Shown here in pieces: positions 11,465 to 25,208 of a DNA stretch of 64,000 nucleotides. The translations under genes were made by a program, and so were the position numbers. The notes below the pieces were generated by a model, which was given only the letters and a program-made list of their open reading frames with translations, was not told the DNA's origin and made no database searches. Each line of letters starts with the position of its first letter. The stretch's first letter is position 1. The DNA comes from Parapusillimonas granuli. GTDB lineage: Bacteria; Pseudomonadota; Gammaproteobacteria; Burkholderiales; Burkholderiaceae_B. Where the stretch lies: contig NZ_JACCEM010000013.1 in the NCBI RefSeq assembly GCF_013416525.1, positions 1 to 64,000 of the forward strand, given 5' to 3'.

Positions 11465-11523
11465 GCCGGCCGTTTGGGTTTCAAGGGGCGGGGCGCCGGG
11501 CGCCTTGCCTGAAACCCGCCGGC
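11465..11523. terminator. hairpin between convergent maeB and DUF1330 gene
   Basis: GGGTTTCA (11476-11483) pairs with TGAAACCC (11510-11517). The loop can fold further on a GC-rich palindrome (GGCGCC), and GCCGGC lies on each flank. It sits between two convergent stops and probably serves both strands, but it lacks a T-tract. Confidence 0.5.
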
Positions 11524-11524
11524 T

Positions 11525-11809
11525 TCACACGCCCTCGACCACATACATGTTCATCACCGCCGCGCGCTCCCGCGCATGCCGGGCGCGCCTGTACTGGGCG
11601 GAGTTGTAGAACGCCCGCGCCGCGGCCATGTTCGGAAACTGCAGCACCACCGTGCGGCCCGGGTCGCGGCCCTCCAGCGTTTCCGACTTGCCCCCGCGCA
11701 CCAGCACCTTCACATCGTGCGCGCGCATGGCCAGCGTGGAAAAGCGCCGATATTCCTCGTATTTTTCAGGGTTCGTGACGAAAACGTTAGCAATTACGTA
11801 AGCCGCCAT
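11525..11809 (-). CDS. DUF1330 family protein, 94 aa
   Basis: Small ferredoxin-like alpha/beta protein of the DUF1330 family. The typical N-terminus MAAYVIANVFVTNPEKYEEY and the motif RTVVLQFPNMAAARAFYNS (about residues 52-70) are both present. The family has no well-defined biochemical role. The ATG at 11809 matches the family start. It lies 92 bases after kdsA on the same strand, in a slot that several relatives fill with a similar small gene followed by eno. Here no eno follows; the next gene is convergent malic enzyme. Confidence 0.9.
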   Translation of the reverse strand: MAAYVIANVFVTNPEKYEEYRRFSTLAMRAHDVKVLVRGGKSETLEGRDPGRTVVLQFPNMAAARAFYNSAQYRRARHARERAAVMNMYVVEGV

Positions 11810-11901
11810 ACTCAGTCTCGCGATCGTAGCCTCGACGATCGACAATATACAGGACGAAATCCTCTTTGAGACCGAGCGATGACCCTTAGTATCCGCGGAT
11901 C

Positions 11902-14449
<2,548 letters not shown>

Positions 14450-14589
14450 GCCGGGACCCGGCTGCTTGTTCCGCCCCCGAGTTGCCTTGGGGCGGCCCGG
14501 CGGCAAAATAAGGTAAGGCCCCCCCCACACGCCGCGCCCGCGGCTTGCCGCCGCCCAGGGCAAAAAAACAACAACGCTCGCGAGGCGGA

Positions 14590-16386
14590 TCAGATGGCTT
14601 GGGTGCGCAGCAGCAGCCACTCCCGGGCCGGGCCGTCGACCAGCGGCTCCAGCCTGTGGCGGACGTGCTCGTGATAGCGGTTCAGCCAGTCGCGTTCGTC
14701 GGCGGACAGCATGCCGGCATCGACGCAGCGGGTATCGATGGGGCATAGCGTGAGGGTCTCGAAGCGCAGGAAGCTGCCGAATTCAGTCGTGCAGGCCGGC
14801 GTCGCCAGGACGAGATTCTCGATGCGGATGCCCCATTTCCCGGGCCGGTACAGGCCGGGCTCGTTCGAGGTGATCATGCCCGGCAGCATGGCGGAATGCG
14901 GCGTGACGGTGGCGCGGTAGGCGATGGACTGCGGCCCTTCGTGGACGTTCATGAAGTAGCCCACCCCGTGCCCGGTGCCATGGCCGTATTCCGCCCCGCT
15001 GCGCCAGATCGGCGCGCGGGCGATGGCGTCCAGCAGCGGCGCGGCCAGGCCTTCCGGGAAGACCGCCTGCGAGAGCGCGATCATGCCCTTCAGCACCGCC
15101 GTGTAGTCGCGCTTCTGTTCGGCGCTGACCCGCCCGACGGGCACGACCCGCGTGATGTCGGTCGTGCCGTTCAGGTATTGCCCGCCCGAATCGATGAGCA
15201 GCAGGCCGTCGCCCTCGATGACGGCGTGCGCGTCTTCCGTGGCGTGGTAGTGCGGCATGGCGCCGTTCGCGGCATAGGCGGCGATGGTGCCGAAGCTGGG
15301 CGATACGAAGCCCCGGCGGCGGCCGCGCGCCGCGGTGATTTTTTCGTCTATGGTGAGCTCGGTGATGCGCTCCGCGCCCTGCGCCGCTTCGAACCAGGCG
15401 AAGAACTCGCACAGCGCGGCGCCGTCCTGCTCCATGGCGGCGCGCACGTTGTCGATCTCCGCCGCATTCTTGCGCGACTTCAAGAGCTGGGTGGGGTTGA
15501 GCGCCTCGACCTTGCCCGCGCGTTCGGCCGCCCGCAGCAGCCCCACCGTCGTGCGGGCCGGATCGACCAGCAAGACCTGGTCTTCGGCCAGGCCGGCCAG
15601 CGCGCCGGCGATGGCTTCATAGGGCTCGACGCGGATGCCGTCGGCAGCCAGCGCCCGGCGCAGGCTTGCGCTGATTTTTTCCGGCGCCAGGTACAGCCGC
15701 GCTTCCGCATGGCCGATGAGCGCGTAGGAAAGAAAGACCGGGTTGTAGGAGACGTCGCCGCCCCGCAAATTGAACAGCCAGGCGATGTCGTCGAGCGACG
15801 ACAGCAAATGCCAGCCGGCGCCGTGCTCGCGCATCGCCGCGCGCAGGGCCGCCAGATTCTCGGAGCGCGTTCTGCAGGCATGGGGCGGCAGGTGCTCGAA
15901 CACCGGCCGGCTCGGCGGCGCCGGACGCGAAGCCCAGATGCCGTCCAGCGCATCGCGGTCGTGGACCAGCTCGATGCCGCTTTTCGACAAGGCGTCGTGC
16001 CACTGCCGCTGCGCCTGCAGCGACAGCACATCGCCGTCGATGTTCACCCGCGCGCCTTGCGGCAGTTGGCCGGCCAGCCATTGCGCGGGGCCGGGGACAT
16101 CGGGCGCGCCCGCGCGCATCGTCGCGATGCCGGTGTTCGCCAGCGCGTTGTCGGCCTGTTCCCAATAGCGGCTGTCCGTCCAGAGGCCGGCGAAGCCGTC
16201 GGTGACGACCAGGGTGCCGGCCGAGCCGTCGAAACCGCTGAGCCACTGGCGGCCCTGCCAGCGTTCGGGCAGGTATTCGGAAAGATGCGGGTCGGACGAC
16301 AAGGCCACGTAGGCGTGCAGTCCGGAATCCCGGAGGGCGGCGCGCAGCGCCCGCAGGCGCTCGGCGATATCCTGCGGACCGGCCAT
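14590..16386 (-). CDS. Xaa-Pro aminopeptidase (aminopeptidase P, M24B)
   Basis: Metallopeptidase that removes N-terminal residues preceding proline. At 598 residues it is the long, three-domain form: two creatinase-type N-terminal domains (to about residue 305) and a C-terminal pita-bread catalytic domain. Metal-ligand motifs are visible: LLIDSGGQYLNGTTDITR near 405, GHGTGHGVGYFMNVHEGP near 475 and TSNEPGLYRPGKWGIRIEN near 515. The ATG at 16386 shares one base with the scoB stop (TGATG), so it is coupled to the CoA-transferase genes. No signal peptide is seen. Confidence 0.94.
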   Translation of the reverse strand: MAGPQDIAERLRALRAALRDSGLHAYVALSSDPHLSEYLPERWQGRQWLSGFDGSAGTLVVTDGFAGLWTDSRYWEQADNALANTGIATMRAGAPDVPGPAQWLAGQLPQGARVNIDGDVLSLQAQRQWHDALSKSGIELVHDRDALDGIWASRPAPPSRPVFEHLPPHACRTRSENLAALRAAMREHGAGWHLLSSLDDIAWLFNLRGGDVSYNPVFLSYALIGHAEARLYLAPEKISASLRRALAADGIRVEPYEAIAGALAGLAEDQVLLVDPARTTVGLLRAAERAGKVEALNPTQLLKSRKNAAEIDNVRAAMEQDGAALCEFFAWFEAAQGAERITELTIDEKITAARGRRRGFVSPSFGTIAAYAANGAMPHYHATEDAHAVIEGDGLLLIDSGGQYLNGTTDITRVVPVGRVSAEQKRDYTAVLKGMIALSQAVFPEGLAAPLLDAIARAPIWRSGAEYGHGTGHGVGYFMNVHEGPQSIAYRATVTPHSAMLPGMITSNEPGLYRPGKWGIRIENLVLATPACTTEFGSFLRFETLTLCPIDTRCVDAGMLSADERDWLNRYHEHVRHRLEPLVDGPAREWLLLRTQAI

Positions 16387-17039
16387 CAGGCCACCGCCGA
16401 GACGTCCAGCCGCGCCGCCGTCTTGGACTGGATTTCCTCGACCGTGACGCCCGGCGCGACTTCCAGCAGCTTCAGGCCGCCGTCGGTGACTTCCATGACG
16501 CCCAGGTCGGTGATGATCAGGTCCACCACGCCCACGCCGGTCAGAGGCAAGGTGCATTCGGGCAGCAGCTTGAGGTCCTCGGTGCCGTCCTTCTTGCGCG
16601 CCACGTGTTCCATGAGCACCACGACGCGGCCGACGCCCGCCACCAGGTCCATGGCGCCGCCCATGCCCTTGACCATCTTGCCCGGAATCATCCAGTTGGC
16701 CAGGTCGCCTTTTTCGGACACCTGCATGGCGCCCAGGATGGCGAGATTGATTTTGCCGCCGCGGATCATGGCGAACGAATCGGCCGAGGAAAAGATGGAG
16801 GAGCCGGGCAGCGTGGTCACCGTCTGCTTGCCGGCGTTGATCAGGTCGGCGTCGATTTCGTCTTCGGTCGGGAAGGGGCCGATGCCCAGCAGGCCGTTCT
16901 CGGATTGCAGCCAGACTTCGACGCCGGCCGGCACGTGATTGGCCACCAGCGTGGGCAGGCCGATGCCCAGGTTCACATAGAAACCGTCTTGCAGTTCCTG
17001 GGCGGCGCGCGCCGCCATTTGTTCGCGATTCCAGGCCAT
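16386..17039 (-). CDS. scoB: 3-oxoacid CoA-transferase subunit B
   Basis: Beta subunit of succinyl-CoA:3-ketoacid CoA-transferase, which activates acetoacetate using succinyl-CoA. Residues include the family motif SENGLLG, which carries the catalytic glutamate near residue 46, and a GGAMDLVAG loop near 125. Two ATGs are adjacent (17042 and 17039). The second is chosen because AAGGAG is then 7 bases upstream, while the first would leave only 4. Either way the start is coupled to the scoA stop. Confidence 0.95.
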   Translation of the reverse strand: MAWNREQMAARAAQELQDGFYVNLGIGLPTLVANHVPAGVEVWLQSENGLLGIGPFPTEDEIDADLINAGKQTVTTLPGSSIFSSADSFAMIRGGKINLAILGAMQVSEKGDLANWMIPGKMVKGMGGAMDLVAGVGRVVVLMEHVARKKDGTEDLKLLPECTLPLTGVGVVDLIITDLGVMEVTDGGLKLLEVAPGVTVEEIQSKTAARLDVSAVA

Positions 17040-17041
17040 CA

Positions 17042-17749
17042 TCAAGCTCCTTGGGCAGCGCGGACGGTGCGCTGTTCGATGCGTTTTTCGGGGTGGGCGT
17101 TGAGCACGATGCGATGCACGTAGATTCCCGGCAAGTGGACCTCGTCGGGATCTAGGTCGCCGGTGGCGACGATGTGCTCGACCTCGGCCACGGTGATCTT
17201 GCCGGCCATGGCCACGTTCGGATTGAAGTTGCGGGCGGTCTTGCGGAAGACCAGGTTGCCGCTGCGGTCGGCCTTGTAGGCCTTGACCAGCGAGACGTCG
17301 GGGACGATGGCGCGTTCCATGACATAGGTTTCGCCGTCGAATTCGCGCGTTTCCTTGCCCTCGGCCACCACGGTGCCCACGCCGGTGCGCGTGAAGAAAG
17401 CCGGAATGCCGGCCCCGCCCGCGCGCAGTTTTTCGGCGAGCGTGCCCTGGGGCGTGAATTCGAGCTCCAGTTCGCCCGACAGGAACTGGCGCTCGAACTC
17501 CTTGTTCTCGCCCACGTAGGAGGCGATCATTTTCTTGATTTGCCGGGTCGCCAGCAGCAAGCCCAGCCCGAAGCCGTCGACGCCGGCGTTGTTGCTGACG
17601 CAGGTGAGATTCTGAACGCCCGAATCGCGCAGGGCCGCGATCAGGGCTTCGGGGATGCCGCAAAGACCGAACCCGCCGACCGCGATGGTCTGGCCGTCGG
17701 CGACTACGCCTTTGAGCGCCTCTTCCGCGCTCGCATACACTTTATCCAT
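17042..17749 (-). CDS. scoA: 3-oxoacid CoA-transferase subunit A
   Basis: Alpha subunit of the same CoA-transferase, 235 residues. The N-terminal region carries the CoA-binding glycine-rich motif [14 protein letters not shown] (about 24-37) and [12 protein letters not shown] near 52. The C-terminus contains [19 protein letters not shown] lies just before the ATG at 17749. scoA-scoB-aminopeptidase form a tightly overlapping transcript. Acetoacetate use fits with acs and ETF-QO nearby, although they are separate units. Confidence 0.95.
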   Translation of the reverse strand: MDKVYASAEEALKGVVADGQTIAVGGFGLCGIPEALIAALRDSGVQNLTCVSNNAGVDGFGLGLLLATRQIKKMIASYVGENKEFERQFLSGELELEFTPQGTLAEKLRAGGAGIPAFFTRTGVGTVVAEGKETREFDGETYVMERAIVPDVSLVKAYKADRSGNLVFRKTARNFNPNVAMAGKITVAEVEHIVATGDLDPDEVHLPGIYVHRIVLNAHPEKRIEQRTVRAAQGA

Positions 17750-17843
17750 TACTCCTGTCCTTTTATTTAGTATGTTCGCCGGGCGCCGCGGCGCCCGAAG
17801 AAGTTTTTACCGCGCAACCATTACAAACGGCGGGGACGCCGCT

Positions 17844-18293
17844 TCAACCACTTTGGAATATCTGCTCCAGCCGCCGGATCTCCGCTTCCGTCCAGGGCAT
17901 GGATTTGCCGGTCTCACGGCTGGATCCGACCACGACGTAGCGCCCGCGCGCATAGGCCACGCCCGGCTCGCCGTCGAGCTCGAGCACGACCTCGGCTTCC
18001 AGGCTGGAGCGGCCGATGCGCACCAGCCCCTGGCGGATCACCACCGTGGCGGGGTATTGCACGGGCTTGAGGAAATCGCAAGACGTCTGCGCCAGGACGG
18101 CTCCGCGCCCGGCATCGCCGAATACGCCCGCGCCGGCCAGCAAGCGGACGCGGGCTTCTTCGAAGTAGCGGAAATACACCGTATTATTGACGTGATCCAT
18201 GGCATCGAGGTCGCCCCAGCGCACCGGTATCAAACAAGGCTCCGCCCAGCGAACGGACGGCAACGGCAAACGATCGGCGGCTTGAATCGACAT
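17844..18293 (-). CDS. acyl-CoA thioesterase, hotdog fold
   Basis: Small thioesterase of the 4-hydroxybenzoyl-CoA/YbgC class, 149 residues. The catalytic-type motif WGDLDAMDHVNN lies near residue 26 and is followed by TVYFRYFEEAR, a hallmark of the fold. The substrate cannot be read from the sequence. An upstream in-frame start at 18401 would add an unconserved 36-residue tail; the ATG at 18293 begins shortly before the conserved fold. It diverges from the ETF-ubiquinone oxidoreductase gene, which suggests a link to fatty-acid or amino-acid oxidation. Confidence 0.9.
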   Translation of the reverse strand: MSIQAADRLPLPSVRWAEPCLIPVRWGDLDAMDHVNNTVYFRYFEEARVRLLAGAGVFGDAGRGAVLAQTSCDFLKPVQYPATVVIRQGLVRIGRSSLEAEVVLELDGEPGVAYARGRYVVVGSSRETGKSMPWTEAEIRRLEQIFQSG

Positions 18294-18476
18294 GGGCTCT
18301 CGTGCTGAATCTTGTACCAGGCAAGTATAACGTGAGCCGCCGTCCCGGGCGCTACCCGCGCGCCCGCCCGCGGGCTTTTCAACCCGCATCAAAGACTGCA
18401 ATACAATTGCGGCAGAAAATTACGGCCTGCGCGGCTGAACGCAATGCTATGCAATTACATTCGGGAGAACTCACTC

Positions 18477-20123
18477 ATGTCTGAACGTGAATCAATGGAA
18501 TACGACGTGGTCGTGGTCGGCGCAGGCCCGGCCGGCCTCGCCGCGGCCATTCGGCTCAAGCAACTTGCCTCGGAGCGCGGCCAGGAAATCAGTGTCTGCG
18601 TGCTCGAGAAAGGCTCCGAGGTCGGCGCGCATATCTTGTCCGGCGCCGTCATGGACCCGCGCGCGCTGACCGAACTCATTCCCGACTGGAAAGAAAAAGG
18701 CGCGCCGCTCGACACCGAGGTCACGGAAGACAAATTCCTGTTCCTGTCCGAAAAAGGCGCGAGAGCCACGCCGGGCTGGCTGCTTCCCGACTGCTTCCGG
18801 AACCATGGCAACTACATCGTGCGCCTGGGCAACGTGACCCGCTGGCTGGGCGAACAGGCCGAAGCCCTGGGCGTGGACCTCTTCCCCGGCTTCGCCGCGG
18901 CCGAAATCCTGTACACCGACGGCGGCGCGGTCAAGGGCGTCGCCACGGGCGACATGGGCGTCGCGCGCGACGGCACGCACACCGACAACTACCAGCCGGG
19001 CATGGAGCTCCTGGCCCGCTACACCATCTTCGCCGAAGGTTCGCGGGGCCAGCTGGGCCGCCAGCTGATCGAGCGCTACAAGCTCGACGCGGGGCGCGAC
19101 CCCCAAAGCTACGGCATAGGCATCAAGGAAATGTGGGAAGTCGACCCCTCGCAGTCGCAGCCCGGCCTGGTGGTGCACACCGCCGGCTGGCCGCTGGACT
19201 CCGACACCTACGGCGGTTCCTTTCTATACCACCTGCCCAACAACATCGTGGCCGTCGGCCTGGTCGTCGGGCTCGATTACGCCAACCCCTGGCTGTCCCC
19301 CTTCGAGGAATTCCAGCGCTACAAGACCCACCCCGCCATCCGCCCCACTTTCGAAGGCGGCAAGCGCATCGCCTACGGGGCGCGCTCGCTGACCGCGGGC
19401 GGCCTGCTCTCGGTTCCCAAGCTGTGCTTCCCGGGCGGCGTGCTCGTCGGCTGCGAGGCGGGCGTGCTCAATGCGTCGCGCATCAAGGGCAGCCACTCCG
19501 CGATCAAGACGGGCGCGCTGGCCGCCGAAGCCGCTTTCGACGCACTGGCCGCGGGCCGGAGCCACGACGAGCTGGTGGCCTACCCGGCCGCTTTCGAGGC
19601 ATCCTGGCTGCACGCCGAACTGAACAAGGCGCGCAATTTCAAGCAATGGTTCAAGAAGGGCCGCACGATCGCCACGCTGATGACGGGCGTGGAGCAGTGG
19701 CTGCTCAAGGGCAAGATGCCCTGGACGATCCATCGCACGAAGCCGGACCACGCCTGTCTGCAACCCGCCGCCGAATGCGCCCGCATCGATTATCCGAAGC
19801 CCGACGGCAAGCTCACCTTCGATCGCCTCAGTTCGGTGTTCATCTCCAATACCAATCACGACGAGAACGAGCCCATCCATCTCACGCTCAAGGACCCCTC
19901 GGTTCCGGTCGCGGTGAATCTGGCGAAGTACGGCGGCCCGGAGGCGCGCTATTGCCCCGCCGGCGTGTATGAGTTCGTGAAGACGGATACCGGAGAGGAC
20001 AAGCTGCAGATCAATGCCCAGAATTGCGTGCATTGCAAGACTTGCGACATCAAGGACCCGACCCAGAACATCGTCTGGGTGGCGCCCCAGGGCGGGGAAG
20101 GGCCGGTCTACAACGGGATGTGA
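18477..20123 (+). CDS. electron transfer flavoprotein-ubiquinone oxidoreductase
   Basis: Membrane-associated flavo-iron-sulfur enzyme that passes electrons from ETF, reduced by acyl-CoA dehydrogenases, to ubiquinone. Its 548 residues show the FAD motif VVVGAGPAGLAAAIRL near the N-terminus. A GFAAAEILYTDGG region and the substrate-domain run GGLLSVPKLCFPGG follow. The C-terminal 4Fe-4S ligands are in YCPAGVYEF and NCVHCKTCDIKDP. The start at 18477 has GGGAG upstream and gives MSERESMEYDVVVVG, the usual N-terminus. No ETF subunit genes are adjacent. Confidence 0.96.
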   Translation: MSERESMEYDVVVVGAGPAGLAAAIRLKQLASERGQEISVCVLEKGSEVGAHILSGAVMDPRALTELIPDWKEKGAPLDTEVTEDKFLFLSEKGARATPGWLLPDCFRNHGNYIVRLGNVTRWLGEQAEALGVDLFPGFAAAEILYTDGGAVKGVATGDMGVARDGTHTDNYQPGMELLARYTIFAEGSRGQLGRQLIERYKLDAGRDPQSYGIGIKEMWEVDPSQSQPGLVVHTAGWPLDSDTYGGSFLYHLPNNIVAVGLVVGLDYANPWLSPFEEFQRYKTHPAIRPTFEGGKRIAYGARSLTAGGLLSVPKLCFPGGVLVGCEAGVLNASRIKGSHSAIKTGALAAEAAFDALAAGRSHDELVAYPAAFEASWLHAELNKARNFKQWFKKGRTIATLMTGVEQWLLKGKMPWTIHRTKPDHACLQPAAECARIDYPKPDGKLTFDRLSSVFISNTNHDENEPIHLTLKDPSVPVAVNLAKYGGPEARYCPAGVYEFVKTDTGEDKLQINAQNCVHCKTCDIKDPTQNIVWVAPQGGEGPVYNGM

Positions 20124-20201
20124 TCCGGGCTCGGGGAGCCCGCCGGGCACCCGCGGCGCGGCTTCCTCGGGCGGCGCCGGGGTGCTGAGGAAGGGCGGAG
20201 C

Positions 20202-21095
20202 CTACCCCCTACTCCGGTCCAGCACCGGCGCCAGATTCACCACCAGCAGCCCGGACATGATGAAGCCCACGCCCGTCAGTTCCAGCCACGTGGGCCTTTC
20301 TCCCAGCAGGAACCACGCCAGGACGACCGTCAAAATGGGCACGCCCAGGCTGGACATGCCCGCCACCGTCGCGCTGACGCGCCGCACCACCGACATCCAG
20401 AGCCACCAGCCCAGCGCCGAAGCGCCGACCGACATGTAGGCCACGCCCCAGAACAGCTCCGGCGCCCAGACCACCGGGCGCTGCGGGAAAATCAGCGTCA
20501 GCGGGAAGGTGACCACCGCGCCCAGGAACATCTGCCAGCAAGTCAGCGTCAGGACATTGGGCCGATACCGCTGGAACATCTTCTTGGCCAGCACCATGCC
20601 CAGCCCCCAGCTCGCGCCGCCGGCCAGGGCCAGCAGCGAGCCTGTCAAAGAACCCAGGCCCCGCCACGGCGCCACGATGCCCACCAGGCCCACGCCGGCC
20701 AGCAGGAAACCCAGCATGTGCCAGCGCGTGGGCTGCTCGCCCAGGATCAGCCAGGCGAACAGCGCCGCCCAGAAAGGCATGGTGTAGGCCAGGGTCACCA
20801 CCTGCCCCGCCCCGCCGGTGACCAGCGCCAGCTGGCACAGGCATTGGAAGCCCGAGGTCTGGAAAACCGCGATCCAGAGATTCAGGCCGTAGGGCCGGGG
20901 GCAGGCCCAAGGCTGCCGGCTCAGCAGCAGCACCGCGAAAAGGACCAGGAAGGCGATGGCGTAGCGGGACATCACCAGATCGAAAGGCCCGATATAGCCG
21001 GTGAGCGACTTCATGGCGATCCAGCTGAACCCCCACAAAGCGACCGTCAAGGCCATCAGGGCCAGAGCGCCCCGATCCGTCTGGTTCGATCCCAA
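20202..21095 (-). CDS. EamA/DMT-family transporter (TTG start)
   Basis: Inner-membrane protein of the drug/metabolite transporter superfamily, 297 residues with about ten predicted membrane helices in two EamA repeats (roughly 10-130 and 150-285). The substrate is unknown. The codon at 21095 is TTG. It is preferred over the internal ATG at 21056 because GGAG lies six bases upstream and because the ATG would cut into the first helix. It follows acs on the same strand, but an acs terminator ends right at its ribosome-binding site. Confidence 0.88.
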   Translation of the reverse strand: MGSNQTDRGALALMALTVALWGFSWIAMKSLTGYIGPFDLVMSRYAIAFLVLFAVLLLSRQPWACPRPYGLNLWIAVFQTSGFQCLCQLALVTGGAGQVVTLAYTMPFWAALFAWLILGEQPTRWHMLGFLLAGVGLVGIVAPWRGLGSLTGSLLALAGGASWGLGMVLAKKMFQRYRPNVLTLTCWQMFLGAVVTFPLTLIFPQRPVVWAPELFWGVAYMSVGASALGWWLWMSVVRRVSATVAGMSSLGVPILTVVLAWFLLGERPTWLELTGVGFIMSGLLVVNLAPVLDRSRG

Positions 21096-21107
21096 TGCAT
21101 GCTCCGC

Positions 21108-21140
21108 AAAAAAACAAAAAGCGCCCCCGGGAAGGGGGCG
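21108..21140 (-). terminator. rho-independent terminator of acs
   Basis: On the minus strand CGCCCCC and GGGGGCG (21140-21134 and 21128-21122) form a 7-bp stem with a 5-nt loop, followed by TTTTTGTTTTTTT to 21108. The T-tract runs directly into the Shine-Dalgarno sequence of the next gene. Confidence 0.8.
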
Positions 21141-21187
21141 GCGAGCGCCGGGCCGCCGCGCGGGCGGCCCGGCATCGGATCAGGCTT

Positions 21188-23167
<1,980 letters not shown>

Positions 23168-23294
23168 GCTAATGACTCCTTCTATTTGATGTGTTATCCC
23201 GGCGTTGCCAGCCTACCGTAGCGCAATCGGCTTACGGCACACTGACAACCCAGCGCAAGGTGGAATGGCGTCCGGGGCCGCGGCTTCGGGCCGG

Positions 23295-24635
23295 CTACGC
23301 GCCGGCGCCGGCGCGCGCCGCGGCGCCCCGGTTGAAGTCCAGGCGCGCAAGCACGGCCAGCCCCGCAACGAAAAAGAGGCCGGTGCACAGCAAGGCAAGG
23401 CGATGATTGCCGCCGGTGAGCCACGTGACCAGACCGTAGCAGAACGGGCCCACGACCGCGGCCAGCTGGGTGGCGAATGTCCATAAGGAATAGAACTCGG
23501 CCAGCCGCCCGCCGGGCGCCAAAGCGCCCACCATGGCCCGCCCCGCGCTCTGGCTCGTGCCCATGCACAAGCCCGCGACGGTCGCCGCGCACCAGAAGAC
23601 CCAAACCTGCCTGGCCGCGTAAGCCAGCAACACCATGATGATCCACCCTATAAGTGTAATCGACAGTGCCTGCTTATGGCCGATTTTGTCCTGCAGGTAG
23701 CCAAACAGGAAGGCGCCGGCCGCGGCGGCGATGTTCACCGTGAAAACCAGCATCATCGTCTGCGGCATGGTGAAGCCCATGGCCTCGGAGGCGTAGACGG
23801 CGGAAAGCGTGATGACGACCGAGATGCCGGCGTGATAGCAGGCTCCGCAGAACAGCAGCAGGCGGAAGTCCGGGAAATGGCGGCCGGTTTCGCGCCAGGC
23901 GCTCGCCAGGCGCCGCAGCATGGGCTCCGCCCGCTTGTGGCTGGCCGGGCTGCGTTCTTTCAGGAAGATGAACGACGGGATCGCCGCGGCCGCGAAGATG
24001 GCGGCCGTCAGCGCCATGACGTAAGGTACGTAATCGGCGGCCTCCCAGCCCTGCCCGGTGGCCCAGGCGACCAGGGCCAGCGACAGGCCGAGCGCCAGCA
24101 TGCCGCCGAAATACCCGAAGCTCCAGCCCCAGCCCGACACGCGGCCGAGCGATTGCGGCCTGGCGATTTCCGGCAGGAAAGCCGCGATGACGGACTCGCC
24201 CACGCAGTAGCAATAATTGGAGATGGCGATGAACGCCAGGCCCCAGGCGACGTCGCCCGGGCCGGCGAAGGCCAGCATGGCGGTCGCCAGCACGCAGCCG
24301 AGCGTGCTGGTGAACAGCAGCCGCCGCTTTCCCGCCCTGGCGTCGGCGCGCGCGCCCAGCGCGGGCATGGTGAGCATGATGAGCAGGTAGGAAAGGGAAA
24401 GCGCCGAGGTGAGCGCCAGCGTGGCCCAGGGCCGCTGGCCCGCCACGACGCCCACGAAATAGGCGCTGAACACGGTCGTCAGGACGACCGTGGTATAGCC
24501 GGAGTTGGCGAAGTCGTACATGGCCCAGGCCCAGACTTCGCGCTTGCGCACCCCGGGATTCAGGATGCCGCCCCCGGCCGGCGCGCCGGCCGGGCCGGGG
24601 CCGGGTTCCGGGTCCGGCCCGGAATACACCGTCAT
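23295..24635 (-). CDS. MFS transporter, UMF1/Atg22-like
   Basis: Twelve-helix membrane protein of the major facilitator superfamily, 446 residues. The family N-terminus is visible as VWAWAMYDFANSGYTTVVLTTVFSAYF-type spacing (residues about 34-60). The loop GWGWSFGYFGGMLALG near 168 is also typical of UMF1/Atg22-like exporters, whose substrates in bacteria are unknown. Its ATG overlaps the stop of the HbpS-like gene (ATGA), so the two are translated together. Confidence 0.9.
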   Translation of the reverse strand: MTVYSGPDPEPGPGPAGAPAGGGILNPGVRKREVWAWAMYDFANSGYTTVVLTTVFSAYFVGVVAGQRPWATLALTSALSLSYLLIMLTMPALGARADARAGKRRLLFTSTLGCVLATAMLAFAGPGDVAWGLAFIAISNYCYCVGESVIAAFLPEIARPQSLGRVSGWGWSFGYFGGMLALGLSLALVAWATGQGWEAADYVPYVMALTAAIFAAAAIPSFIFLKERSPASHKRAEPMLRRLASAWRETGRHFPDFRLLLFCGACYHAGISVVITLSAVYASEAMGFTMPQTMMLVFTVNIAAAAGAFLFGYLQDKIGHKQALSITLIGWIIMVLLAYAARQVWVFWCAATVAGLCMGTSQSAGRAMVGALAPGGRLAEFYSLWTFATQLAAVVGPFCYGLVTWLTGGNHRLALLCTGLFFVAGLAVLARLDFNRGAAARAGAGA

Positions 24636-25039
24636 ACGGACAATTTGGCGATGCCCGCGCGGGCGATCTCGACGTCTTCGGAAGACTTCACGCCGGACAC
24701 CCCCACCGCGCCGACGATCCGGCCGTCCACGACGATGGGCACGCCGCCCTCCAGCATCCCTTCCAGGCCGGGCGCCGACAGGAAGGCGGTGCGCCCCTGA
24801 TTGATGGTGTCTTCATAGGTTTTCGATTCGCGGCGGCCCAGCGCGGCGGTGCGCGCCTTGGCCGGGGAAATCTGGGCCGAGATGGGCGCGGCGTCGTCCA
24901 GCCGCAGCAGCCCCAGCACATGGCCGCCGTCGTCCACCACCGAGATGGTGACCGCCCAGTTGTTCTTCAGGGCGTGTTCTTCCGCCCCCGCCAGTATGGT
25001 TTTGACGTCGGAGGCGCTCAGCATGGGTTTGGTTTTCAT
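24632..25039 (-). CDS. HbpS/GlcG-family protein (DUF336)
   Basis: Small protein of 135 residues of the HbpS/GlcG family. Hallmarks are SVVDDGGHVLGLLRLDDAAP near residue 35 and GGVPIVVDGRIVGAVGVSG near the C-terminus. Members bind heme in Streptomyces or occur in glycolate-use clusters, but most have no known function. No signal peptide is seen, so it should be cytoplasmic. AAAGGA precedes the ATG at 25039. It is first in a two-gene unit with the MFS transporter. Confidence 0.9.
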   Translation of the reverse strand: MKTKPMLSASDVKTILAGAEEHALKNNWAVTISVVDDGGHVLGLLRLDDAAPISAQISPAKARTAALGRRESKTYEDTINQGRTAFLSAPGLEGMLEGGVPIVVDGRIVGAVGVSGVKSSEDVEIARAGIAKLSV

Positions 25040-25138
25040 GGAATTCCTTTGAATTTATTGTAACTGTAGGTAAAGACACAGGGCGATCGCGAATACGAAT
25101 CGAACCATAGACTAGCCCGGACGCGGGCAGCTGGTAAA

Positions 25139-25196
25139 GTGCCGGAAAGGTAAAACACCTTTACGTTCACGTTTCGATTGAGTAAACTTCCGGCAC
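25139..25196. repeat. inverted repeat in the HbpS-nlpC divergent region
   Basis: GTGCCGGAA (25139-25147) and TTCCGGCAC (25188-25196) are exact inverted copies 40 bases apart. Between them AAAGGT and ACCTTT (25146-25151 and 25157-25162) form a second short inverted repeat. It may be an operator pair or a hairpin in a leader. Confidence 0.5.
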
Positions 25197-25208
25197 CCAA
25201 TGTTCAAT

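Noticed and set aside
14450-14589. A small gene between pyrG and aminopeptidase P
   Set aside because: Short frames here have no Shine-Dalgarno sequence and consist of G/C homopolymer-like codons.
20124-20201. Terminator after the ETF-ubiquinone oxidoreductase gene
   Set aside because: Small stems exist (20127-20141 and 20162-20193), but neither has a T-tract on either strand, so I could not support a terminator call.
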